A stretch of 64,000 nucleotides of DNA, taken from Berberis thunbergii. Taxonomy: Eukaryota; Streptophyta; Magnoliopsida; Ranunculales; Berberidaceae. The notes under the pieces are model-generated. The model was not told the DNA's origin, made no database searches, and worked only from the letters and a program-made list of their open reading frames with translations. Each line of letters starts with the position of its first letter. The first letter of the stretch is position 1. Positions 22,560 through 35,226 of this stretch are shown piece by piece. The DNA lies in contig QNQO01000535.1 in assembly GCA_003290165.1 (NCBI GenBank), positions 62,001-126,000 on the forward strand, in the 5' to 3' direction. A program made the translations under genes and the position numbers.

Positions 22560-24873
22560 TGTAATAAACAAATAATTAAATAATAATAAAAATTATTTGT
22601 TTTAGGGGAAAGAGGGATGGTGATCTCATGGTGCATGGAAACAATTTTGTTAGGTGGTGATTATATTTGTTGGGCAATGTTTTATGTCATAGTTTACAAA
22701 ATATGAAAATAATTGACAACAAAGTGGAACTGGAGGTGTTTTTCAGATTCACACGCATTTAACAGTATTAGAGACTTGGAGAGAAAATTGTTGCAAAATT
22801 ATGACGCTATGGTCATGCATTAACCAACAATGTTAGGGCTAGAACTGTACGTATAAAAACCTAATCCAATTAATATACGCAAACAGTATGATGATGATCC
22901 TAATTGTATAAAATTTCAACTTGGATATTGATCATTACATCCCACAAAAGTGAAACTAGGTTTTCTTTTATATTAAAAAAAACATATGATGCAAATGCAT
23001 AACCAATTTGATTGAGAACATCACACGTTGACATTAACATATATAAACTCTTGCATAAGTCCGTTATAAGACAACCATAAATGACGATGAAGATATAGAT
23101 AAAAACCAATGTTAATCAAACGTCATTTCCATATCCTTTTCATTTAGTTCAAGGTAAATTTTGGTTGAATTATAAACTTCCTAAAGCAAAACTTAGCTCT
23201 ACAAATAAATCCAAATTTCACTTGAACCCTTAAGAAAATTCACTAATTATCTTGATGTGCAATAAATCCATCTTCAATCGATCTCTCCAGCCATCATGTT
23301 TTGACATTCTCGCCTGATCATATATTTAATGTATGCAACAAACATTAACTGCATGTCATTTATTAATAATGTATCATGTCAATTGAAACTTAGGTTTCTA
23401 GAACAATTTGCAAACTTTGAGATTTGAAAAACAAATTATTGTCAGAGTCAACTTACCAGAAGTGATAACATTCGAGATGACATAGAATAACTTAAAAAAA
23501 TAGCATTTTTCTTTTTGCTTTATCTTTAAGAGATAGTACAAGGTGAAGTCAAGTTTAATGGTGTTATTGTACATACAATATATTTTTCACAAATTTATAA
23601 TAAAAAAAACTATAACTAATATATATTTTAAAAACAAGTTTTACGATAGTGTAATGCACGAAATTTCAAATTTGTAATTTAATTGTTGGGACTTTGGTCT
23701 TGAAGTCCCTCAAATTGTTAATTGTATATACACTAGAACACCATTTGATAATTTCATGTTTTGTGTCCTTCCAAACAATTTTTATTTATGTGTTAATTCG
23801 TTTGAGCTGAATTTTTATGAAAAAAATCATGAATTAACACTAGAAACAAAGTGTTGATTATTCAACCCATTTTGATATTGCTCCTCGAGATATGGTTTAA
23901 GATTGTGCCCTTAAATATATAATATCTTGATAAACCATCTTTGTAAGTGTTTAAAGTTCAAAAAATACCCCTTCTAGCAGTTTGGACAATGGACATTGGA
24001 TAGTCAGCATGTGTCGTCTAAGGTTGGGCCTCGTTCCCATTGTAATTTCAATCCAACAAAAAATTGTTTGTATCACATTTTAATGTGTATCTCGATAAGC
24101 ACATATAGAAAATGGTTGACTCTTCAAGTGTATTTAAAGAGCACAATGACAACTTTTAAAATGACTTAAAATTACAACGAGAAAAATTGTGTAAAACATA
24201 TATATAATTTTATTTAAATAACAATTATCTAGATGCACCCCTTACAACTTGAGACTAACATAAATGAACTGAATATAGTTGGTACACAAAAATAACTTTT
24301 CCCCAAGAAAGTGCATATTAAAAAAACATTGACGCTCTTCATTTGCTTTTCGAGTTCTTGGCAACAACATGAGATGTGAACAATAAATTTGAGCCAACAA
24401 GGAGAAATAAACTCCTGCTTGAGTAGAATGATAAAATGACTCCCTTATTCGATCTCGAAAGCTTTCAGATATCTCCACATCACTCTCTAAACATGGACAA
24501 CTGAATGAAAAAGGCTTCCAAGCCAAATCCTTGTAAATGTGGTGTATATAAGTATTGTTTTAGCTTTTTAATTGACTATTGAAATATTGAGTAGTGATGT
24601 TAAAAGATATCAAAGTAACCGAGTCGTAGGATGTTGCTACATTATTAGAAACATGGGCTTAACGTGCTGAAATCAACATAGTCAAATACGATCTAAAGGA
24701 CATGTACATGAGACACAAGACTGATGAAATGTAGGATAGCACGTTGAAGGCATTGCAGGTGCAATGGCTAACACACATGGTCAAAAACCACGAATATGAT
24801 GTGAAAAGTTATCATAAGCATGAAAGATTGGAAATTGTCAACATAGATGACAAATACTATGCATGAGGATATT

Positions 24874-25141
24874 TGTGAGACCCTTGTGTGGGCGGACTTG
24901 AGGGGGAGGGTGAGGGTGAGGGTTGGAGCCCAATAGGCCCAACAGGCCCGTGGATCCCAAGAGGAGTTGGGCGAGCTACCAAGGGGAAACATAGTCCCAC
25001 ATCGCCTGGGTAGGGGAGGTTGATGATCTTTATATGTGCAGGGTCATCTCCCCATTGTGCAGAGGCCTTTTAAAGCCGTGAGGGTCGGATGGTAGCCCAA
25101 AGCGGACAGTATCTGTACAGTGCGGGAGGCGGGTCGTCACA
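24874..25141 (+). repeat. 5' LTR of the TRIM
   Basis: 268 bp; carries the block catagtcccacatcgcctgg and a TATA-like tttatatg, often seen in plant TRIM and copia LTRs. Differs from the 3' LTR at three bases. Confidence 0.93.
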
Positions 25142-25144
25142 GTT

Positions 25145-25157
25145 TGGTATCAGAGCC
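25145..25157 (+). other. primer-binding site of the TRIM
   Basis: tggtatcagagcc, the usual plant initiator-Met-tRNA-type site, three bases after the LTR end. Confidence 0.9.
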
Positions 25158-25258
25158 TGACCCAGCCGGAAGTGTGCCACATGGAGGTGGGCCCTCGGGC
25201 AACGTGGACGTTGTGCCTGTGTGGCCAACGAGGACGTTGGGCCTTAAGGGGGGTGGAC

Positions 25259-25526
25259 TGTGAGACCCTTGTGTGGGCGGACTTGAGGGGGAGGGTGAGG
25301 GTGAGGGTTGGAGCGCAATAGGCCCAACAGGCCCGTGGATCCCAAGAGGAGTTGGGCGAGCTACCAAGGGGAAACATAGTCCCACATCGCCTGGGTAGGG
25401 GAGGTTGATGATCTTTATATGTGCAGGGTCATCTCCCCATTGTGCAGAGGCCTTTTAAAGCCGTGAGGGCCGGATGGTAGCCCAAAGCGGACAGTATTTG
25501 TACAGTGCGGGAGGCGGGTCGTCACA
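25259..25526 (+). repeat. 3' LTR of the TRIM
   Basis: 268 bp, preceded by a purine tract and followed directly by the atatt target duplication. Confidence 0.93.
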
Positions 25527-27043
25527 ATATTACTAGTTATTACCAAACTTAATTTTGAGCCAAATGCATTTTCATTGCGCATGATATTGTAATCCCAGGT
25601 GTACAAAGTACGGTTGAAAACTCCTAGTAGCCAATCTTAGATAGTTTAATCAGTGATATCATTAAGGTCCAAATTGCAAATGAATCTTAAGAGGATGTTT
25701 GCCAAAGTAGCAAATGTTCATTTCACAATACAACTTGGTATAGTAACGAATAAAAGATAGTATAAGGAGTCACAAACTAACTTAGCAAACAATTGAAAGG
25801 GATCTTAGACTAAATTAACTTGATCCCGATGATACATATACATATATATGTATATACACGAGATTACTAGTTTGGGCAATTATCCTTATGTATATGCACG
25901 AGATTACTAGCAGGGCACATGAATGATCGTCAATTATCCTTATGTTGGAGTGCCTTCAACATACTAAGAATATATTTACAATTACAAACAAATTTGGGAT
26001 ATTAAGTTCATCGATTACACTTTACAAAGGTAAATAGCATAATGTAAAAAAAAAGGGAAAGCAAAGTTAAAAAATGAATGAATAAATGAAAATATATTAA
26101 AATAAAATGTGTGACTTTGATGCTTTGGATATTGCTTTGATCTTGTGCAGCTTATCATCCTTTCTAGGTGACACAAATCTGGGTTTTGGTTTTTGTAAAA
26201 AATTATAGTCTTCTCATCACCCTTCTATAAATCAGGACAAATACGACAACTACTCCATTAGTGTAAAACATCTATTAAGTCATTATCTCTACTCCTTTAT
26301 TTAAAATTTTATCTTATACCCCGTTAGGTGGTGTTGCAATGATCTATGAGTTACTCATTCTCCCTTCATTCTTGATGGTTTGTATTTCTACAACATTTTG
26401 TCCTTGTTCATTTTTCAGCATTCTACAACTTCTTGTCCATAGTATATTTTCTTGCTGGTATAACAATAAAGTAATCTGGTGAACAATTTAACCATAAAAG
26501 CTAAAAAAAATTTCAAATTGGAGTTAGTATTTTTACTGCGTAGCATTATTTCTAATATTGATTTTGTCAACAAATTAAAAACAAGAAAATAAATAAATAT
26601 GTATCCCCTCTCCATTTTCATGAAGACATTGGTTGCTTGACTAGAATAAGAAAGAGATAATATTATAGAATTCTAAAAAACCTAGATAATTTAATTACCT
26701 AGTCGACAAGGAAATAAAATGGGATATATGCTTCAAATAGTAGTTGTGATTTGACTTCAAATAGTAGTCCAAATCATCATGGCAGTGCCCACAATTATGA
26801 CTTTGACTTCAAACATCAAATACACAAATTATAAATATTACCCAATACATTAGTCATTTTCAACACCCTCCCACAGAGATAACTTGCTAGTAAACAATGT
26901 GAGGGGACATGCAGAAGTTATTGCTCCTTCAATAGGAGAGCAACTAGGAAACAAGGTTACTTACTACTAACGACCTAAGTGAAGATGTGGAGGCTACAAG
27001 GCCAGTGGAGACTATAAGCCATGCATAACCTACATTCACCAAT

Positions 27044-28739
27044 ATGTCTACTAGAAAGAGCTGGGTGTCTTTGTTTGACAGCCGCAATGATCAGGGATCA
27101 ACTAGGTTGTCCTACGTACCCCCTTCCATGGTAGATGGCCAGGCAGTGGTGCAGATCAAGGTGGCTGAACATGAGAGACGAATGGCTGAATGCGAGCAAT
27201 ACTTAATTGGCAATCTCGTAGGTAAGAGACTATCTTATGGATTTGTCAATGATAGTTTGAAGAGGATTTGGGGATTGAAAAATGGTTTTGATATGTCTGT
27301 GTATGGTGACAAGGCATTCGTGATCAAGTTTCTAAACGAAATAGATAAGGCGAAAGCCCTAGACATGCGTCCTGTGTATATAGCAAGTAAGCTATTTCTT
27401 GTCAAGCCATGGAAGCCATACATTGAGGAGGATGTTGAAGTACTCAACTTAGTTCATGTATGGGTTAACTTGAGGAAGCCGAAGGTACACTACACCAAAT
27501 TGGCACTTTTGTAACAACTCTCAAAACAGTATCACTTTTGAAATGTTACAATCCACCAAACAATTTCAAGTCAAAATTAAATTTAGTCAAAAAAATGAAA
27601 AACAGTAACAAAAAAAAATGATACAATAAGTTGGATCATCATGAATAGTATCACTTTTATAACCATACTCTTTATGGTGATACAATTATTGTATCATTTT
27701 GTTTGTGAAAATGTGTGAAATTGTTAGGTGGATTGTTACACTTCAAAAGTGATACTGTTTTGGAGTTGTTACAAAAATGTCAATTTGGTGTAGTGGTACC
27801 ACTTTTCTGTGGAGTCCTGAGGGTTTACAATCAATTGCGAGTGCACTTGGGGTCCTCATCATGCTTGACAAAGCAACTGAGCATAGGACCAGACTATCCT
27901 TTGCCCGAGTATGTGTAGAGATGAACTCAAATAGAAAGTTCCCTACGGATATCCTAGTGGCCTCAGATGATGGGAGATCCACTAGAGTGGGGGTGGAATA
28001 CTCCTAGAAGCCAGAGAGATGCAAACATTGCGTGGGTTTTGGACACAACTCCACTAAATGTCCAAAGCAAAAGAAGTCTCAAACTACAAATGCAAGGTAC
28101 TGGAAACCTCAAGATGCTAAGAGCAACAAGGGAGAAGACGAATCTAAAGATGGATGGACAACAGTCACTAGCAGAAGGACTGCTAGTAAGCAAGATGGTG
28201 TGCAAAATGAGGCTCAACCAACTACACAGGAGGTGGTGCCAAGAGATATGCAAACTCAAGACCATACTGAGTCTAAAGTGCAGGAGGAGCATAGTGACAA
28301 AATAACTGCGAAGCAAGCAACTATTGAGATGGGGATGCAGGAAGTGCAAAACACACAATCAAATGAGGCAAACATGCAAATTGTACTGGTAAATCCAGTC
28401 TCAACTCAGCAAGAATCTACTCCACTAGCGATTGCCAATCTGCAGGAAATAACTTCCCAGCAAGGGGCTGCATCCCAGCAAGTAGTCACTTACACTGAGC
28501 ATATGCTCGTATCTAAGCAAGTGATACTAGCTCACTCATCACCAAGTCAGGCTCAGAAGGAAAGAATGAAATCAAGCACAGGTAAAGCAACTATTGGCAG
28601 TAAGGAGACAACATCTAAACCAATGCAAGTGGGCATCAGTAAGAAGGGAGAAGGCTTTAATAAAGGGAACATGAAGCAATCAAATACCCAAGCAAAAGTC
28701 CATAATTTGAGGAGTAGAAGCAATTCTTTTGAGGTCTAA
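27044..28739 (+). pseudogene. LINE ORF1 (RNA-binding, zinc-knuckle protein), split by a MITE
   Basis: The N-terminal part (27044-27484) reads as a plant LINE ORF1 / DUF4283-type protein (LIGNLVGKRLSYGFV, FDMSVYGDKAFVIKF). The frame is cut by the CACTA-type MITE at 27488-27795. Downstream the protein resumes (WSPEGLQSIASALG) one frame off, then a knuckle (CKHCVGFGHNSTKC, CX2CX4-5HX4C-like, about 28017-28059) and a Gln/Thr/Lys-rich tail to the stop at 28737-28739. ORF1 proteins of this type bind the LINE RNA. Even without the MITE, frameshifts near 27800 and 28000 remain. Confidence 0.85.
27488..27795. mobile_element. CACTA-type MITE inserted in LINE ORF1
   Basis: 308 bp beginning cactacaccaaattggcac and ending gtcaatttggtgtagtg, flanked by the 3-bp duplication gta (27485-27487 and 27796-27798). 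CACTA ends plus a 3-bp duplication identify the superfamily. The inverted similarity runs well inward: cacttttgtaacaactc and aaaacagtatcactttt have reverse complements near 27740-27780, so the arms form a long hairpin. No coding capacity. Confidence 0.93.
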
Positions 28740-28869
28740 CAAAGCATGGAGCAAGGGGCTGAGATTGTTTTAGGCAAGACAAACAAGATCATGAGAGGAC
28801 CTAAACCTATACTGAGTCAGGAACTGTCTAACCCTACAGGGGGTGGTCACCAACAACCTATATCTTTAG

Positions 28870-31800
28870 ATGATCAAGACAACACGTTGGAATGTTAGGG
28901 GTCTAAATGACCCCTTGAAGCAAAGAGAGGTCAGGAAACTTATACACAAACATAACATCAGTGTTCTAGGGCTGGTAGAAACGAAGGTGAGCAATGAAAA
29001 AAAGGAGAAGATTCAGAAAGAATTGGTGCGTGACTGGATTGTAATTGATAATAAAGATTTAACACAAGGAGGCAGAATCTGGGTTCTCTAGGATCCGCAA
29101 GCGATGAACATGAGTGTAGTCTCCAAATCTGACCAAGCAATTTTCTTGAATGTTATTTGGCCGAATGGATTATCTTGCATACTAACCTTTGTATATGGTA
29201 GCAATTACAACACAATTAGAAAGCAACTATGGCTGGAACTGATCACATTCTCAGGTACTAACAAGTTACCATGGACTGTTTTAGGTGACTTCAACTCAAT
29301 CATGAATTCACAGGAAAGAGTAAGTGGGGATGAAATAAGGCCAAGTCAATTCATTGATCTGGCAGAAAATGTATTGAAAGCAGGCTTATTTGATTTCAAA
29401 TATAAGGGTTGTTTTTTAACATGGAGCAACAAATAAAGCGACGAGCGTATGGTCATGTCCAAGCTAGACCGTGCAGTGATTAACCAAGAATGGCTTATTG
29501 ATATGCCCAACTCTGAAGCTGATTTTCTAAATCCAGGAATATCAGATCATTCACCGATCATCCTGACCATCTATGAACATAAGAATCCTGGACCTACCCC
29601 ATTTAGGTTCTTTAACTATTGGGTTCATGAGAAGGGCTACTTGGAGACAGTTAAGGATGCATGGGACACACCAGTGTAGGGCAATGCCACATACTGTTTT
29701 GTTCAAAAACTAAAAAAAGTAAAGGCTCATCTCACAGACTGGAGAAAGAGCAACTTTGTTAATGCTACAAGCAGTGTCTATACGGCCAAACAACTTATGG
29801 AAACAACACAGACCTCGCTTCAGTTGGATCCCCTTAACCCCACTTTGGCAGTTGCAGAGAAATAGGCAGTCAAGCGTTATGCATTTGCAGCTAGGAATGC
29901 AGAGTCAGAGATAATACAAAAAGCAAAAGCAAAGCATATGAGGTCAGGGGATGAAAATGTAACTTACTTCCATCATTACTTGAGGGAAAGGCGTTCCAAA
30001 AACAAAATATTATCCATCTACAATCATAGGCATGAGAAGCTGGAGGATATGTAGGACATTGAGGCTGAATGCATCAGGTATTTTGAAGAGATTTATGCAT
30101 GTGAACAGGGAGACTATGACTCTACACTCATGGATAGCTTACATCCTGAAAGAACTATATCTAAGGAGGATGCTATGGAGCTGTCTCAGGAGGTGAATAG
30201 GAATGAAATCACTGAAGCCTTGGCCTCCATAGGATCTGATAAGGCCCCAGGGCCTGATGGCTTCTCATCACTGTTTTTCAAGACCTCTTGGAGAATCATA
30301 GGGAATGATTTCACAAAGGCAGTCAAAATGTTTTTCAGAAGCAAGAGGATGCTTGGAGAGGTAAATAACACGTACATTGCTTTGGTTCCTAAAACTACTA
30401 ATGCCTCTTATCTGGGTGATTTCAGACCAATCTCATGTTGCAATGTTTTGTACAAATGCATTACTAAAATTCTGACTACAAGAATGAAGAGAGTAGTGCA
30501 CAGACTGGTAAGCTTGGATCAGTCCGCATTCATAAGGGGCAAATACATTCACGACAATGTTATGCTAGCTCATGAGTTGGTTAGGAATTATCACAGAGAC
30601 AATGGAGCTCCTAGATGCGCAGCAAAGATAGACCTCTGAAAGGCCTATGATATGATTAGATGGGAAACCATTGTCCATGTAATGCAGAAGATGTTATTCC
30701 CTGAATTGTTCATTGACTAGGTGAAAACATGCTTTACAACTCCTAGATTCTCCATCTCCATAAATGGCTCTCCAAAAGGTTTCATTAGGGCCAAGAGAGG
30801 TTTAAGACAAGGGTGCCCCATGTCGCCATATTTATTCGTTCTTGTTATGGAGATACTACATCTAATTCTAAAACAGAAAGTAGAAGAAGGAGCATATATC
30901 CTACATCCAAAGTGTAGTAATCCTCAAGTCACTCATCTATGCTTTGCTGACAATCTCATTGCCTTCTTCCATGGGAGTACTTAGTCTGCAAAGGCACTAT
31001 CAGAAGCCATGAAGCAATTCCAGGAGTGCTCGGGACTTGCAATAAATTGCACCAAGAGTAGCTTGTTTGCTGCTGGAGTTCCCAGTGATGAGCTAACACA
31101 GATAACCAGGTGCCTAGATTTCAAACTAGAAGCACTTCCAGTGAAGTACCTGGGTCTCCCACTGATATCTACTCGCTTGCACTACAACCATCGTCTTCCT
31201 TTGGTTGACAGAATACGTTAGAGAGTCCAATCTTGGAAAAACAGATACCTCTCATATGCAGGCAGAGTCACACTCATTAAAGCAGTATTAAATAATCTCC
31301 ATGTATATTGGACCTCTTGTTTCATATTGCCTACAAATGTTAGGGCTGAGATAACAACCATTATGAGGAGCTTCTTGTGGTCGGCCAATGACACTATCAC
31401 AAAGACTCCTATGGTGAGCTGGCAGCAAATCTGCAGACCTTATAATGAGGGCGGACTGGGTGTTAGATGTATTGAAACTTCTAACAAGGTTGCGATGATG
31501 AGGCATGTGTGGAATATAGTTTCCAAGAAACAAAACCTATGGGTGCAGTGGACAACAAAGAACATCATCAAATCAAAGAATTTATGGGTCATGGACACAC
31601 CAAATGATTCTTCCTGGTGTTGGCACAACATTCTCAAATGCAGAGGCCAGGCAAGCAAGCTGATTGTGCACTCAATTGGAGATGGCCAAGATACCTTACT
31701 ATGGAAAGATCCATGGCACCCGATGGGCATTCTAATTGATAGATTCCCACTACATCTTACCTACCATTCTACTCTACACTGAAATGCCAAAGTTGGTGCG

Positions 31801-33016
31801 CTCATAAGGGATAACAAATGGAACACTAAACTGCAAAACAGAGCCACTCTAGCTGATATCTATGAAGACTTGGAATCAGTAGAACTGGATAATGCTTACA
31901 AATATGAGGTAACCTGGATGGGGGGTATTGATGGAGAATTCACTAATAAGAGTGCTTATCATTCGTTGCGGCAAAGATAACAATCAGTGTCATGGTCTAA
32001 GCTAGTATGGTTTACAGGAAGAATACCAAGGCAGAGCTTCATCACTTGGCTGGTTATGCATAAGGCCCTTAAGACCCAAGACAAGTTGAAAAAATGGGGA
32101 GTTATTGAAAGCTCACGCTGCCCACTATGCAGTGATGTACCAGAGTGTGAAAAACATCTATTTTTCAGATGTAGGTACTCAAGTTATGTTTGGTCTTTGG
32201 TCCTTCTCCAATTGGGATATGGAAGACATCCTCTGGATTGGGAAGCAGAATGGAAGTGGTGTGAACTGAAATTTTCTGGTACGTCCCCAACATCAGTGCT
32301 TAAGAAGCTTGCTCTGAATGCTACTGTCTATCATCTCTGGACAGAGATTCCAGTCCAAATTTAGAGCAGCGATTGATTTGGTACCCAGGATTACTCAAGA
32401 TGTGAGGTTACATGCTTTACTATTGGATTTGCAAGCAGAGGACAATGGTGAGCATAGATATATCTTTGCTAAGTGGCGTATAGATGTTCAATTTCATCTA
32501 CGCACTAACACTATGCATGCATGGCAGAAGCCCGAACTAGGATGATTCAAGGTGAATTCGGATGGCTCTCTAGCAGGGAATAAAGGTGGCTACGGTGCAT
32601 TGATAAGGGACCATCATGGCAGTGTCTTGGCAGCTGCGGCTGGGTCACAAAGAGCACAGACAGTGATTCTGCATGAACTTCAAGGCATTGAACTGGGGAT
32701 CAAACTAGCAAAACAGTATGGTTGTCAAAAAGTTGAGTTAAATATGGACTCAAGCAATGCACTCAAATACATCACCACCAATAAAGCTCCACCATGGGAA
32801 GCATTACATATTACCAGGCGCATCAAGGAGGCTATCAGGACATTTGAGGAATGCAAGGTCATGCATACAATGCGAGAAGCGAACCAAGCAACGGATAAAC
32901 TGTCAAAACTCCTGCCTGACCATGAATTTATTGAGATAATCCCTAGCTCATTTGCGGAGGATGTTAAGAAAATTGCCTTTGATGATGCCCGAGGCAAGAA
33001 ATACACTCGAATGTAA
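28870..33016 (+). pseudogene. LINE ORF2: endonuclease, reverse transcriptase, RNase H
   Basis: Domains in order: AP-type endonuclease (WNVRGLNDPLKQREV, GLVETKV, LGDFNSIM, SDHSPI; 28885-29560), reverse transcriptase (DKAPGPDGFSSLFFK, DFRPISCCNVLYK, RGLRQGCPMSPYLF; 30235-31000), zf-RVT linker (PRQSFITWLVMHK, CPLCSDVPECEKH; about 32030-32160) and RNase H (NSDGSLAGNKGGYGA, MDSSNAL; 32540-32930). The reverse transcriptase catalytic box reads FADN where FADD is expected, a loss of one catalytic Asp. About a dozen in-frame stops interrupt it (e.g. near 29089, 29434, 29677, 30053, 30638, 30718, 30982, 31219, 31780). It cannot encode an active enzyme. Confidence 0.92.
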
Positions 33017-33042
33017 CAAATCAAATCATTCCTTTTCTTAGT

Positions 33043-33096
33043 GGTCTGGGGAGCCCATATAAACCCCCACGCTTGCCTTTCAAAAAAAAAAAAAAA
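33043..33096 (+). repeat. LINE 3' tail shared with a SINE
   Basis: The last bases before and including the A tract read aacccccacg then cttgcctttca(n). The SINE at 60410-60512 (minus strand) has the same two blocks, separated there by 29 extra bases holding the B box. Confidence 0.8.
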
Positions 33097-33802
33097 ACTT
33101 TGCAAAACTTGTATAGACATTGTTTTTTTTTTTTTGTTAACTTGAAATACGGTTCATCTAGAAACATGTACATGAGTTTTCTCCATTATTCTAACTATCT
33201 TCTCAACTTATTAGATGATGTTAGGTTGAATATTTCCTAGATGGTAATGTTATCATTCTTGACATAATGCATCTTGACTTATTTGCCATGCAAGCTAAAA
33301 CATATTAAAGAAAATCTTGAATCGTCAAGAATAACATTGGAGAATCATACATATCTTTAGGGTTATCGAGAAAATATGAAAATAGGTGTGACCCCAAATA
33401 TCCTTCCATAATTTATGACCGCGCAAGTTTTAGAAATCGTGACAAAATGGGTTTTAAAACCTTTTTCAGTAACTTAGGAGAGTTATTTCCAAGTTTCCAT
33501 CATGACAATAACGATATTAGTGAATGGACCAAGTATGAGGACGGTTTTTGGGAAGATAATGTCCTTCCACTAAAGTTCCTACAATAAACACTCATGAAAG
33601 AGAGTTATATTTGTTTCTTTCATCTTGTCACTTCATTGAAATTGTCACCCTGGATGGGTGATCTCTCATAAAATATTTTTAACTTATACTTCAAGATCTG
33701 GCAAAACTATAAAGAGAAAGGAGAGTAACTTCCGTACATAAGTTCTGAAACATAAAGTGAATCAGAAGAAATCCGTATGCATAACTAGGAGTATTCAAAT
33801 CA

Positions 33803-34369
33803 TAATGTGACATCAATTTGCATGCAACATGACACCTTGGATTTGGTATTGATGGACCATGTGTACCCATCTCATAATTTAATATTTCAGTTTGTATGTC
33901 CTATATCATTTATATCATTTGTCTGCAACTCAAGAATGAAAATTGTAGCCGACAATGGAATAAGGTTAGGTTAAGTTCTGATGTGTTTCCGGTTAATAGA
34001 AAAATTGATAAATCCGCCTTATTCTCTTTTATACCCATAATTAATAACATAGTTATCAATATTCTACAATATGCACGATATGATATAGGATATGTAACGT
34101 TTCTAAGCCACATTGATATGGTATATGATATCTTTTGATATAATATAGAACGATGCAATTATGTACAATCATTGTATGACTGACGTGAATGAATGGATGA
34201 ATGATAAAGAACAACTTGCTATATGTGTCGCACAAACCATATATTACTTTTAGTGTTTTTGGAGCCAACATTTGAGATTTAGTGTTTTTGGAACCAACGT
34301 TCGAGTTATAGTCACACCACCGTCTCATTCACCACTAAATTAGGCGAGTTAAAAAACACATAATAAAAC
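33803..34369. other. spacer between the two duplication units
   Basis: About 570 bp with no match to the other unit. AT-rich. It contains an imperfect direct repeat of tagtgtttttggagccaac (34250-34268 and 34281-34299). No gene seen. Confidence 0.5.
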
Positions 34370-34953
34370 AAATAATTTTCTTTCCTATTTCAGAGGGAGA
34401 TGGAATGTTGATACCATGGTGCATGAAAGCTCAATATTGTTAGGTGGTGATTATAATTGTTGGACAATGTTTTGTGTTATAATTTACAAACCATGAAAAT
34501 AATCGACAACCAAGTGGAAGTAGGAATCATTTTTTAGATTCACACTCATTTACACAGTGTTAGAGACTTGGAGAGAAAATTGTTGTTGGATTGTAGCGCT
34601 ATTGTAATGCGTTAACCGACAATGTTAGGTTAGAATTGTATAAAAATCTAATTCATATTCATATACGCAAATGATATGATGAGAATCTCAGTTGTATTAA
34701 AGCTCAACTTGGATATTGATTGTTGTATCTTACAAAGTACGACAAAGTTTTCTTGCATAATAAAAAAAACATATGATGCAAATGTATAACTGATCTAGTT
34801 GTAGGACACCCATAAATGATAATGGAGATATAAATCAAAACCAATGCTAATCGACGTCATTTCCATATTATTTTTATTTAGTTCAAGATAAGTTTTGGTT
34901 GAATGAAAAACTTTCTAAATTAAAAAATTAGCCCAACAACTATAAACATATTT

Positions 34954-35211
34954 TGTAAAATAATGAATGTCCACCAAGTATGAGGTGTCACACCACCTCC
35001 TTTGAAACAGATGGACGATTCACATTAAGTTATGCTAACATACGTAACTCCCTTGTCTTATTAGGTGATTAGTCATCTTTTGATCCATTTATATACATGT
35101 ATAAAGAGACAAAATGTTTGCAGAGAAAATAAGAATATGCGCTGAGAATAACAGAGAATAAGATAGTATTTTCATATGGATATAATATTTCATTTACAAT
35201 AATCTACAACA
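34954..35211 (+). repeat. 5' LTR of copia A
   Basis: 258 bp, TGTAAAATAATG...ATCTACAACA. The partner at 47010-47262 is shorter by about five bases and clearly diverged. Confidence 0.9.
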
Positions 35212-35226
35212 CGTTATCAGCACGAA
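35212..35226 (+). other. primer-binding site of copia A
   Basis: cgttatcagcacgaa directly after the LTR; same type as in copia C. Confidence 0.75.

Larger units (their letters stand above)
24874..25526 (+). mobile_element. TRIM (miniature LTR retrotransposon), complete
   Basis: 653 bp with two 268-bp LTRs (24874-25141 and 25259-25526), each TGTGAGACCC...GTCGTCACA. A Met-tRNA-type primer-binding site follows LTR 1 (tggtatcagagcc, 25145-25157), and a polypurine tract (ttaaggggggtgga) precedes LTR 2. The 5-bp target duplication atatt flanks it (24869-24873 and 25527-25531). The 117-bp interior has no coding capacity, so mobility would need proteins from another element. The LTRs differ at three positions by eye. 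Unit 2 lacks the element at the matching place (near 59500). Confidence 0.95.
26894..33096 (+). mobile_element. L1-type LINE, full-length in structure but decayed
   Basis: About 6.2 kb: a short 5' region, ORF1 (27044-28739, interrupted by a MITE), ORF2 (about 28870-33016), a 3' tail and an A tract of about 15. Unit 2 shows the empty site: there, cttgctagtaa is directly followed by ctttgcaaa (about 60785-60805), while here the LINE separates them. No target duplication is obvious, which suggests a blunt or slightly deleting insertion or later erosion. Confidence 0.9.
22560..33802. repeat. unit 1 of a tandem segmental duplication
   Basis: The backbone of this unit (about 22560-24873, 25527-26893, 33097-33802) matches the backbone of unit 2 piece by piece and in the same order. 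Clear anchors are gttagagacttggagagaaaa-type sequence near 22770/34560, tttgcaaactttgagat near 23410/47455, acttaatataaaaacaaac-free spacers near 23940/50830, and tttatgaccNNNcaagttttagaaatcgtgac near 33410/61106. A TRIM and a LINE were inserted only in this copy. Confidence 0.85.

Noticed and set aside
24242..24526. 94-codon minus-strand frame in unit 1
   Set aside because: The matching unit 2 sequence near 58600-59040 does not keep the frame and is broken by a MITE; no recognisable protein.
25137..25385. Pro-rich minus-strand frames in the TRIM
   Set aside because: They are antisense reads through the LTR GC-rich sequence. A TRIM has no coding capacity.
31218..31730. Minus-strand frames inside the LINE
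   Set aside because: Shadows of ORF2, which has clear reverse transcriptase motifs on the plus strand.
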